This document shows positions 1-5,905 of a stretch of 5,967 bases of DNA, piece by piece. The position numbers and the translations under genes are program-made. How positions within the stretch are numbered: the stretch's first letter is position 1; every line of letters starts with the position of its first letter. The DNA comes from DAOUGC01 sp034429695. GTDB lineage: Bacteria; Chloroflexota; Anaerolineae; Anaerolineales; Anaerolineaceae. Under the pieces are notes generated by a model, which did no database searches, had not been told where the DNA came from, and worked only from the letters and a program-made list of their open reading frames with translations. The stretch is taken from assembly GCA_034429695.1 (NCBI GenBank), contig DAOUGC010000174.1:1-5967 (forward strand). Reading direction: 5' to 3'.

Positions 1-1136
1 CGCCCGTAACGCGCCCTGAGTGCATCCACTGCCTCCAACAGACGGCGTTCTTTTTCATTGGGTGTATCCCACAAACTGAGCTGGCGTACACCCGTCACCA
101 GTCCACTTGCGCCCACCCCCAGCAAACGAACCGGCGTGCCGCGTTTCCAGATCTGGTCAAACAAATGGCGTGCGGCAGCTTCGATCACCGAATCCTGGTC
201 GGCTGGCTCGGGTAGAGTCAACTGGCGGGTGTGCGTGGAGAAATCTGACCAGCGGATTTTGATGCGTACGGTCCTCGCCAGCAAGCCATCCTGTCTCAGC
301 TTATAGGCCACCTGGGTGCTCATCTCCGCCAGGGTTGCATACAGGCGTTCTGCACGGGAGACGTCGCGCTCAAAAGTCACTTCCTGGCTGATCGATTTGA
401 CTTCGTGCTCTGTTTCCACCGGGCGCTCATCAATCCCCCTGGCGTGGCGTTGGAGATCCAGTCCATTTCGGCCAAACAGCTTCACCAGTTCAATCTCAGA
501 AAGACGGGCAATTTCCCCCACTGTATGGATGCCCATGTGCTCCAACCGCTCTGCCGTTTTTGGTCCCACTCCCCACATCGCGGAAACCGGCAGGGGTGCG
601 AGAAAGGCTGCCTCTTCACCGGCAGGAACCTCCAGAATACTGCGTGGATAGTCCGCCCCCCTGTGCCTGGCTTTGCCGGTATCCGTGGCGATTTTCGCCA
701 CCAGTTTGTTGGTTGCAACTCCAATCGAACAGGGCAATCCGGTCTTCTCACGCACTTCGCCCTGCAGCCTTTCTGCCAGTGTGCGTCCATCCTGGGGTAA
801 ATCTGACAGATCCAGAAAAGCCTCGTCAATGGATAACTGCTCCACCAGTGGGGTCCACTGATGGAGAATATCCATGACCCCGGATGATGCTGTACGGTAA
901 CGGCTGAAGGTTGGGGGTACACGGATTAACCCCGGGCACATGCGCTCTGCGCGCGCCATGGGCATGGCAGAACGAACCCCACAGGCTCTAGCCGCATACG
1001 AGCAGGACGAAACCACACCGCGCTCGTCGGCGCTGCCGCCCACCGCAAACGCTTTGCCAACCAGGTCAGGATTATGCTGCTCCTCAACCGCGCAGAAGAA
1101 GGCATCCAGATCAATATGAAGGATTTTGCGGGGCAT
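1..1136 (-). CDS. dinB: DNA polymerase IV (Y-family, DinB), 3' end beyond window
   Basis: Translesion DNA polymerase that extends past damaged template bases in the cytoplasm. The frame is open for 378 codons from ATG 1136-1134 to the left edge, where it is cut; reading it codon by codon gave no stop or frameshift. Motifs follow the family order: the palm DLDAFF at residues 9-14, with metal ligand D9 and steric-gate F14; SYAAR near 47-51 for nucleotide binding; SIDEAF at 102-107, with catalytic D104 and E105; ATNKLVAKIA at 141-150; and a helix-hairpin-helix segment WGVGPKTAERL at 188-198. A little-finger domain follows. RQLSLW at 351-356 resembles a beta-clamp binding peptide (QLxLF). Family members are about 350-420 residues, so little is missing. 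An in-frame TGA lies upstream and no other ATG is available, which fixes the start. There is no SD, consistent with a leaderless mRNA. It lies downstream of a glycosyltransferase gene but has its own SOS promoter. Confidence 0.96.
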   Translation of the reverse strand, partial: MPRKILHIDLDAFFCAVEEQHNPDLVGKAFAVGGSADERGVVSSCSYAARACGVRSAMPMARAERMCPGLIRVPPTFSRYRTASSGVMDILHQWTPLVEQLSIDEAFLDLSDLPQDGRTLAERLQGEVREKTGLPCSIGVATNKLVAKIATDTGKARHRGADYPRSILEVPAGEEAAFLAPLPVSAMWGVGPKTAERLEHMGIHTVGEIARLSEIELVKLFGRNGLDLQRHARGIDERPVETEHEVKSISQEVTFERDVSRAERLYATLAEMSTQVAYKLRQDGLLARTVRIKIRWSDFSTHTRQLTLPEPADQDSVIEAAARHLFDQIWKRGTPVRLLGVGASGLVTGVRQLSLWDTPNEKERRLLEAVDALRARYG

Positions 1137-1142
1137 ATTTTG

Positions 1143-1171
1143 ATTGTAGCAAAACGGAACAGGTGTTCCAA
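1143..1171 (-). promoter_or_regulatory. dinB promoter, sigma-70 type, probably leaderless
   Basis: On the minus strand the -35 is TTGGAA (1171-1166, 4/6 to consensus) and the -10 is TACAAT (1148-1143, 5/6), with a 17-base spacer. The expected transcription start, about 7 bases past the -10, falls at 1136, the A of the dinB ATG. No Shine-Dalgarno sequence precedes the ATG, so a leaderless message is likely. The hexamers and spacing are read directly; the start point is inferred. Confidence 0.7.
1156..1169. promoter_or_regulatory. LexA (SOS) operator of Gram-positive type
   Basis: The palindrome GGAAC-AGGT-GTTCC has perfect 5-base arms and contains GAAC-N4-GTTC, the core of the Bacillus-type SOS box. 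It lies in the spacer of the dinB promoter and overlaps the -35 by four bases (1166-1169). A bound LexA dimer would block RNA polymerase, and RecA-driven LexA cleavage after DNA damage would release it. Position, symmetry and the identity of the downstream gene agree. No lexA gene is in the window. Confidence 0.8.
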
Positions 1172-1183
1172 GTCACAAAATTC

Positions 1184-2080
1184 TCAACCGGCAACATTTC
1201 CCCGGATGACATCAATCTCATCCAGCACGCTGGAATCCACATCCGGGTGGAATTTCCGTGCAAACAGGGCATTGCTGGCGAGCATGGCGGGTAGATCGTT
1301 CCTTGTCAGGGTTGCAGGGCTGCGGCCGATCTCTGGAGACCAGACGATGAAATGAACGCTGGTATTTTGGATATGGTCACAATCTCTCGATGCGTTCGTT
1401 CCCCAAAGCGTTGACTGGAAGAAGCTTTCGTCCGCGAGCTGCGTCGTCCTGAAAAACAGGATCCACTCCGGATGATGATCACAATACTCCAGAACACGGC
1501 GTACGTCATCCATGCACATCACCCACCATTGCGATCCTTTGTATGGAGTGGCATAGGCTGGAAATTGCCGGACAGGGATCAGTTTCCAAAGAATTCGCGA
1601 TAACAATTTCCTATTTGAAGAAACAGGTGGTATGGGGATCAGCTTGTTGTTGATTGGTAGGTGAACACGATATCGTTGATACAGCCTGTTCTCATGTTCC
1701 ACCCGAATGGCGGGCAAAAATGACTGCCCGGCATGCCTGTGAAAAAACTCGTGGATCTCGGCATTGCTTTTCAATGGATAGGATTGCCCGCTTAGCAAAA
1801 CCACATGCGATATATCCTTTCCGGTGTTAACCACCATCCGCATGGCCCTTAAAGTTGCTTCCACAGCACCAAAAGCGCCCCATGGACAGGCAACCCTGTT
1901 TGAGACAAAGTGCACATTGGCAGGCAATGGATAAGGTAATGCTTTGATGAATCCAGTCTGGTCAGAGCGGGCATCAATGTGAATGATGAATTCAACGTCA
2001 GGGTGTTGCAGGGCATTCACCAGCCGCGCAGTGAGTTCAGGCAGATGATGTGCAAGGATGATGCAGGCTATTTTGGACAC
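1184..2080 (-). CDS. GT14-like glycosyltransferase (core-2/I-branching enzyme family)
   Basis: Predicted inverting glycosyltransferase of the branching-enzyme family (Pfam Branch, CAZy GT14), whose animal members add beta-1,6-GlcNAc or xylose; the bacterial donor and acceptor are unknown. Family traits seen in 298 residues: an N-terminal Rossmann strand and helix IACIILAHHLPE (4-15), IIHIDARSD (32-40), PWGAFGAVEATLRAM (66-80), LLSGQSYPL (95-103), GSQWWVM (182-188), ADESFFQSTL (216-225) and a C-terminal LFARKF (272-277). E218 aligns with the position of the catalytic base in mammalian C2GnT. No DxD motif is evident, as expected for this metal-independent family. It has no signal peptide or membrane span, so it is probably cytoplasmic. 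The start is GTG at 2080-2078, with GAGGGGG (2091-2085) four bases upstream. It begins 11 bases after the ATPase gene and is probably the last gene of the exporter operon. The family call is firm; the substrate is not known. Confidence 0.87.
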   Translation of the reverse strand: MSKIACIILAHHLPELTARLVNALQHPDVEFIIHIDARSDQTGFIKALPYPLPANVHFVSNRVACPWGAFGAVEATLRAMRMVVNTGKDISHVVLLSGQSYPLKSNAEIHEFFHRHAGQSFLPAIRVEHENRLYQRYRVHLPINNKLIPIPPVSSNRKLLSRILWKLIPVRQFPAYATPYKGSQWWVMCMDDVRRVLEYCDHHPEWILFFRTTQLADESFFQSTLWGTNASRDCDHIQNTSVHFIVWSPEIGRSPATLTRNDLPAMLASNALFARKFHPDVDSSVLDEIDVIRGNVAG

Positions 2081-2091
2081 CAGGCCCCCTC

Positions 2092-3078
2092 TTATAACAA
2101 ATGGTTTTCATAGATGGAGCGGATGGTATCTTCAATCTCCGCCCTTTTGATTTCGATGTCCCTCACCTGAAAGTGTTCCAACAAATAGCCAATAATGGAG
2201 GAAACTGCCATTTCCCGTGGATCGAAATTATACACCGCCATGCGCCCATCCCGCAGGGGTGATGCCACACCGGGCACATCAACATCTCGATAATCGTCCT
2301 CAAAATGGACAATCAGCATGCGCTCCTGTTCAAAGCGGGCGGTTAGCTCACTCAACGAGCCGTCAAACAACATCCTGCCGGTGTCAATGATCATCACCCG
2401 TTCACACAACTTTTCGACGTCTGAAAGGTCGTGCGTGGTCAGGATCACCGTCGTTCCCCGTTGTTGGTTCAATTCCCTGATGAAATTTCGGATTCTCTCT
2501 TTTGCCACCACATCCAGCCCGATGGTCGGCTCATCCAGAAAGATGATTTCTGGATCGTGCAATAATGCAGCGCAGAGGTCAGCCCGCATGCGCTGCCCCA
2601 GAGATAGTGAACGCACCGGGCTGTTCAGAAACGGTCCCATCTCCAGCATCTGAATGAATAAATTCAGATTTTCCTTATACCTGCCGGTTGGAATCCTGTA
2701 GATCGCCTGCATCATATCCAGACTGTCGATCACCGGCAGATCCCACCACAATGCTGAACGTTGGCCAAAGACTGCACCGATCCTGCGCACATACTCACTG
2801 CGTTGTTTCCACGGGATATAACCGTTCACCACCACCGACCCGCTGGTGGGTGTCAACAGACCGGTGAGCATTTTCAATGTCGTGGATTTTCCCGCCCCAT
2901 TTGGCCCCAGATACCCCACCAGCTCACCCCGCTCAAGCGAGAAACACACCTCATGAACGGCATGAACCTGACGATAAGCAGGAAGGATCAGATTTTTTAG
3001 CTGTCCCAAAATGCCGGTACGCCTTTTGAGGACCATGAATGTCCTGGAGAGACCATCAACTTGAATAATGGCAGTCAT
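2092..3078 (-). CDS. ABC-2 type exporter, ATP-binding subunit (COG4586 type)
   Basis: Cytoplasmic ATPase that powers the two membrane subunits encoded just upstream. In 328 residues it has Walker A GPNGAGKST (58-66), a Q-loop GQRSALWWDLP (105-115), a signature LSLGQ (157-161, second Gly of LSGGQ replaced by Leu), Walker B IIFLDEP (178-184), a D-loop GLD (187-189) and H216 in the switch. A C-terminal region of about 80 residues follows the nucleotide-binding domain. The Trp-Trp after the Q-loop and the total length fit the uncharacterised COG4586 group, which pairs with COG4587 and COG3694 permeases. The start is ATG 3078-3076, two bases after the permease stop, with GGGGAG (3090-3085) as SD. 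The frame is open up to 3183, but starts there would overlap the permease by about 100 bases and add residues unlike an ABC N-terminus. Substrate unknown. Confidence 0.93.
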   Translation of the reverse strand: MTAIIQVDGLSRTFMVLKRRTGILGQLKNLILPAYRQVHAVHEVCFSLERGELVGYLGPNGAGKSTTLKMLTGLLTPTSGSVVVNGYIPWKQRSEYVRRIGAVFGQRSALWWDLPVIDSLDMMQAIYRIPTGRYKENLNLFIQMLEMGPFLNSPVRSLSLGQRMRADLCAALLHDPEIIFLDEPTIGLDVVAKERIRNFIRELNQQRGTTVILTTHDLSDVEKLCERVMIIDTGRMLFDGSLSELTARFEQERMLIVHFEDDYRDVDVPGVASPLRDGRMAVYNFDPREMAVSSIIGYLLEHFQVRDIEIKRAEIEDTIRSIYENHLL

Positions 3079-3080
3079 GT

Positions 3081-3890
3081 TCAGCTCCCCGTACTGTGAT
3101 AATGCCGAATACCAAAACGCCAGAACAACAGGGCAACAACGAACATCAAAGCGGATGCCAGTGGCGCAAGAAAGGGCATCCACGCAGGCATATGAAATGG
3201 ATCGGGTTTATCCAAAAAGAATAGCGCCGGATAAAAGTTGATCAACATGAAGGGGATGACGTAGGTGAAAATCCTTCTCAACCAGGTGGGGTAGATCGTC
3301 ATGGGGTAAGTAATCATCTCATTTCCACCGTAGGTCAGAATGTTGATTGCCTCGATCGGCTGCACCGTCCAGAAGATCAACGTTCCGCCCGCCATAAACA
3401 ACGACCCAAACGCCAGCACCAGTGAGGCAAGCACCACCGGAATGTAAATCAGTTTGAGCGCCGTCCAGTGGACATCGGCCAGTGTCAACGCGATTAAGAA
3501 GATCACCACACCGCCCAAAAAACGACCCAACCGGCGCATGACAAAGCGCGAACCAAGCACCTGCAATGTCATCGGCACAGGTCGAAGAAGTAGTTGATCA
3601 AAAGTCCCAAGCCGGACCATGATACTGAAAGCATCCGGATCGAACCCCGAGAAAATCAGATCCATGAGTGCGAAAGACATTTCGGCCATGCCCGCCAGAA
3701 AGGCAATTTCACCCACACTCCAACCCTGGATTGCACCAAAACGGGAAACCAAAAGAGCCACACCCAGCAAAGGAAAACCATTGAGCACGGCTGTTGAAAA
3801 GATATCCATGAAAAAAGAAAGGCGGTATTGCATTTGCGAACGGGCCTGCATGGAAATGTACCGGAGATACAGCTCAATGGCATTTCTCAT
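3081..3890 (-). CDS. ABC-2 type exporter, permease subunit (COG3694 type)
   Basis: Membrane subunit of the exporter, 269 residues. Hydrophobic stretches that look like spans lie near residues 26-48, 59-80, 121-140, 147-173, 205-226 and 238-257, giving six spans, typical of ABC-2 half transporters. GTFDQLLLRPV (95-105), between spans two and three, is a hallmark of the PF06182 (formerly DUF990) group; the partner permease has a matching DLLRPV. The N-terminus is short and amphipathic with no signal peptide, and the tail is short and basic. The ATG at 3890-3888 lies one base after the stop of the upstream permease, and its SD GGAGGG (3900-3895) lies inside that gene's last codons, so translation is probably coupled. 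As I recall, a cyanobacterial relative has been linked to viologen export, but nothing here identifies the cargo. Assignment to COG3694 rather than COG4587 rests on gene order and overall look. Confidence 0.9.
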   Translation of the reverse strand: MRNAIELYLRYISMQARSQMQYRLSFFMDIFSTAVLNGFPLLGVALLVSRFGAIQGWSVGEIAFLAGMAEMSFALMDLIFSGFDPDAFSIMVRLGTFDQLLLRPVPMTLQVLGSRFVMRRLGRFLGGVVIFLIALTLADVHWTALKLIYIPVVLASLVLAFGSLFMAGGTLIFWTVQPIEAINILTYGGNEMITYPMTIYPTWLRRIFTYVIPFMLINFYPALFFLDKPDPFHMPAWMPFLAPLASALMFVVALLFWRFGIRHYHSTGS

Positions 3891-3891
3891 G

Positions 3892-4683
3892 TCACCCTCC
3901 TTGAACCACCAGGCGTTTCAACCCGGCTGCCAGCGCCAGTTGACAACCGGCAAACAGGGCCAACCCCCAGCCCGCCTGAATCGCCAACGCCAGATATAGA
4001 TCTGAACCCTGTAAATTGCCCAGGAAGATATCAATGGGAGTGTTATACAGCGCCGGAAAAAAGGTGAGATGGCACAGGTTGCTGAACCAGTCTGGCAGCA
4101 AGCGCAGCGGGAAAAGAAAACCAGACAACAACATACCCGACCCGAATACCGCCCTGGCTGCACCCTGGGCATCTGGCACCCAGAAAGAAATGAGATTGGT
4201 CAGGAAACGATAGTTGAAACTGACCATCCAGGCAAGCAACAGCGATATAAAAAAGCACACCCATCCGGCGAGGTTACCCGGCAGGGTGAGCTTAAACCAC
4301 ATGCCAAAGATCAGCAGAAACAACACCCCCCGCCCGAAGAACTGGAAAATGGAACGGCCAATATCCCGTGCCAGCCAGTAGGTGAAGATCCGTACCGGGC
4401 GCAGCAAATCACTGCCGATGACCCCCGAGTACACCGCTTGCATCAGATCGTAGGAACCAAACCCACGGGTAAAAACGATCATGGATTGTGAAACGGCGAT
4501 GTAGGTCACTGCCTCCAGCACATTCATGCCATTCACCTCTCCGCGTTGCTGAAAGAGTGCGATCATCAGATAAGCCCTGAGCAGGCCAAAAAATAAGTTA
4601 GTTGCCAGCCCGGCCCACATTGCCGTGCGGTAGGTGGTTTCCTGCTTGAATGAAATGAGAATGAGTCGGAGAAATGCCGGCAC
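3892..4683 (-). CDS. ABC-2 type exporter, permease subunit (COG4587 type)
   Basis: First gene of the operon and second membrane half of the exporter, 263 residues from the chosen start. Likely spans are near residues 24-44, 55-75, 113-132, 137-158, 180-200 and 232-254. DLLRPVRIFTYWLARDIGR (92-110) matches the family motif also seen in the partner permease. Two GTG starts are possible. I chose 4683-4681 because GGAGG (4694-4690) sits five bases upstream, and because the promoter predicts a transcript start near 4698, which would leave the other GTG (4695-4693) with almost no leader. The upstream GTG would add four residues. The stop is one base before the next ATG. With its partner and the ATPase it should form a complete exporter in the cytoplasmic membrane. 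Direction of transport (export) follows from the ABC-2 family; the cargo is unknown. Confidence 0.88.
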   Translation of the reverse strand: MPAFLRLILISFKQETTYRTAMWAGLATNLFFGLLRAYLMIALFQQRGEVNGMNVLEAVTYIAVSQSMIVFTRGFGSYDLMQAVYSGVIGSDLLRPVRIFTYWLARDIGRSIFQFFGRGVLFLLIFGMWFKLTLPGNLAGWVCFFISLLLAWMVSFNYRFLTNLISFWVPDAQGAARAVFGSGMLLSGFLFPLRLLPDWFSNLCHLTFFPALYNTPIDIFLGNLQGSDLYLALAIQAGWGLALFAGCQLALAAGLKRLVVQGG

Positions 4684-4689
4684 TGACGC

Positions 4690-4694
4690 CTCCA
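4690..4694 (-). promoter_or_regulatory. Ribosome binding site deciding the GTG start of the first permease
   Basis: GGAGG on the minus strand lies five bases before GTG 4683-4681 and overlaps the alternative GTG at 4695-4693 by one base. This favours the shorter protein. The site is read directly; start usage is inferred. Confidence 0.7.
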
Positions 4695-4704
4695 CGAACC
4701 TGCA

Positions 4705-4734
4705 ATTATATCATCCGGGCAATAAGGCAAACAA
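4705..4734 (-). promoter_or_regulatory. Extended -10 promoter of the exporter/glycosyltransferase operon
   Basis: The minus strand reads TGA-TATAAT, a perfect -10 (4710-4705) with a TGn extension (4713-4711). The -35 is weak: TTGTTT at 4734-4729 with an 18-base spacer, or TGTTTG one base nearer with 17. Extended -10 promoters often need little -35 contact. The expected start is near 4698, giving a leader of about 15 bases. The promoter directly abuts the U-tract of the preceding terminator. No operator palindrome was seen beside it. Confidence 0.72.
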
Positions 4735-4765
4735 AAAGCCCTCCGCGAAAATCACGGAGAGCTTT
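4733..4765 (-). terminator. Rho-independent terminator of the CBM9-like lipoprotein gene
   Basis: Read on the minus strand, AAAGCTCTCCG (4765-4755) pairs with CGGAGGGCTTT (4745-4735), an 11-base-pair stem with one G-U pair, a nine-base loop and a following T-run TTTTTGTTTG (4737-4728). It begins 18 bases after the TAA of the lipoprotein gene. On the plus strand the same stem has a C-A mismatch and no T-rich tail beyond the stem, so the minus strand is the functional direction. Confidence 0.88.
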
Positions 4766-4783
4766 ATGGGACCTTGAGATGCC

Positions 4784-5743
4784 TTAGTTGGTGAGAACCA
4801 GCTCACCCCACGTGGTGGGATTGGTCAGGTGGCGGTTATATGCACTGGACACCATGCTCTGCTGAGTATTTTGACCGGTGTTGTCATTATCAGAAACCGA
4901 AAGAGCAAACCCCAGATGTCGGTTGACAGATGGATTGACCCCGAGCACACTCCACGGAATGAAGACCTCCATGCGGGTCACACCACTTTCCCGCACAGAT
5001 GCCACCTGCACATTGCTCCTCGCTCCTGCCAGATTCCGCGGAAACCACAGAAAAGCCTCGCGCGTACCATTAACATCAGGGTTGCCCGGTGAGATGCCCA
5101 ACTGGAAATCATCACTGGTCAGGCTGGCCGTGTTAAAGTCAAAGTACAGGTCACTGTCCAGCAGAATTTCCAGGCTGTCACCTTCATACAGGTTCGCCCC
5201 ACTTGCGTTTTGAGCATAGACGTCGTCGCCGATTTTCACCGCGATATATAGAAAATCTTCATCCCAGGCAATACGGTAGTTTGCCCCCAGATCGTTGGCG
5301 TCCACGCGGTTACCGGCACCATAAGTTACAAAATTTGCTTCATACGTGGTGGTATTAAAATCATCCCATACGCCATCAAGGGTCGGTTGCCCATAATAAT
5401 AAGGCGCATACACCACTGAACCACGTGAAGGCAGCGGCGCACTGGTGATTGTAGGGGGAGGAGTATTGGTTGCTGGTTCACTCGTTGCCGTTGCAGGTAT
5501 GGCAGTGGGCGTTGTTGTTTCGGTGGGAGCCAGCGTTGCGGTGGCAGCAGGCAGCGTGGCGGAAGGCAAATCCACCTGTTTGGCCTCGGCAGTCAACGTA
5601 CCCAGTACACCTGACCCAAACAAGGCGGTCATGGTCTCATTTGGAGTCGGCTCGGTTAATGACCTTGGGCCATTGCTTGGCAGCGTACAAGCCAGCATTG
5701 CCAGTACAAGGAAACAACAAGCGGTCAGAATTTGCCGTTTCAT
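4784..5743 (-). CDS. Secreted lipoprotein with Thr/Pro-rich linker and CBM9-like domain
   Basis: Predicted surface lipoprotein of 319 residues. The N-terminus MKRQ is followed by a hydrophobic stretch and a lipobox MLAC, with lipidated Cys at 19. Residues about 30-55 include PTPNETMTALF and TLTAEA. Residues about 57-106 are a linker made almost wholly of Thr, Pro, Ala and Ser, typical of Chloroflexota exported proteins. From about 110 to the end is a beta-rich domain resembling carbohydrate-binding family 9 (CBM9_1): PTLDGVWDDF (120-129), YRIAWDEDFLYIAVKIGDD (156-174), EGDSLEILLDSD (187-198), FIPWSVLG (261-268) and a closing TWGELVL (311-317). There is no catalytic domain, so any role is binding, perhaps of sugar at the cell surface. 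The start is ATG 5743-5741, with AGGAG seven bases upstream; a start at 5788 would place 15 residues before the signal peptide and lie upstream of the predicted mRNA start. It is monocistronic, with its own promoter and terminator. The domain call is from motif memory and moderately sure. Confidence 0.85.
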   Translation of the reverse strand: MKRQILTACCFLVLAMLACTLPSNGPRSLTEPTPNETMTALFGSGVLGTLTAEAKQVDLPSATLPAATATLAPTETTTPTAIPATATSEPATNTPPPTITSAPLPSRGSVVYAPYYYGQPTLDGVWDDFNTTTYEANFVTYGAGNRVDANDLGANYRIAWDEDFLYIAVKIGDDVYAQNASGANLYEGDSLEILLDSDLYFDFNTASLTSDDFQLGISPGNPDVNGTREAFLWFPRNLAGARSNVQVASVRESGVTRMEVFIPWSVLGVNPSVNRHLGFALSVSDNDNTGQNTQQSMVSSAYNRHLTNPTTWGELVLTN

Positions 5744-5777
5744 AATTTCTCTCCTCATCGCTGGTGCGGATACATTA

Positions 5778-5806
5778 ATTATACTCACCCAACCCGACTA
5801 TAATAA
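5778..5806 (-). promoter_or_regulatory. Promoter of the CBM9-like lipoprotein gene
   Basis: A perfect -10 TATAAT (5783-5778) on the minus strand lies 34 bases before the ATG. The hexamer 17 bases further upstream, TTATTA (5806-5801), matches the -35 consensus at only three positions. The expected start is near 5771, giving a leader of about 28 bases that contains the SD at 5755-5751. The weak -35 touches the apparent edge of the insertion sequence at 5807. Confidence 0.62.
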
Positions 5807-5842
5807 CCCAAGTTGCTACCTTGCAGTAGCGGAAAAAAAAGA

Positions 5843-5905
5843 TCCATGCGTTCTCTGGTAAAGTATAGGTGCTCAAACCAAAACTGAACCGGAGGAACGC
5901 ATGGA
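5843..5905 (+). repeat. 11-bp inverted repeat over the transposase SD and start codon
   Basis: TCCATGCGTTC (5843-5853) is the exact reverse complement of GAACGCATGGA (5895-5905), and a G-U pair (5854 with 5894) extends the stem in RNA. The right arm covers the ATG (5901-5903) and the last bases of the SD GGAGG (5891-5895). In a transcript containing both arms, the translation start would be buried in a 12-pair stem closing a loop of about 39 bases. Confidence 0.8.
5856..5864 (+). promoter_or_regulatory. Possible extended -10 promoter of the transposase
   Basis: TGG-TAAAGT fits an extended -10 (TGn plus 4/6 of TATAAT). There is no credible -35 at 16-18 bases upstream. An overlapping TATAGG (5864-5869) is an alternative. 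Initiation from either would fall near 5871-5876, inside the loop of the inverted repeat, so the native mRNA would lack the left arm. Weak on sequence alone. Confidence 0.35.

Noticed and set aside
482..922. Open frames opposite or out of phase with dinB, including 482-922 minus and several on the plus strand
   Set aside because: They lie inside the verified dinB frame, show no recognisable motif and have codon patterns expected of shadow frames.
3079..3183. Longer N-terminus for the ATPase, starting at 3183
   Set aside because: It would overlap the permease gene by about 100 bases, has no fitting SD and adds residues not typical of an ABC ATPase; the ATG at 3078 has a good SD and the usual tight spacing.
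4069..4491. Plus-strand open frame opposite the first permease
   Set aside because: Its protein is rich in Lys, Gln and Pro without domain features, as expected for the antisense of a membrane-protein gene.
4790..4807. Hairpin GGTGAG / CTCACC with a six-base loop
   Set aside because: It lies inside the last codons of the lipoprotein gene, has no T-run and is short; the real terminator follows downstream.
5744..5788. Longer start for the lipoprotein at 5788
   Set aside because: It would place 15 residues before a standard lipoprotein signal peptide and lie upstream of the predicted transcription start; the ATG at 5743 has a strong SD.
5815..5830. Hairpin GCTAC / GTAGC as a terminator
   Set aside because: The stem is only five pairs. 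An A-run on the plus strand follows it, not a T-run, and on the minus strand the T-run precedes the stem. It is more likely part of the IS end.
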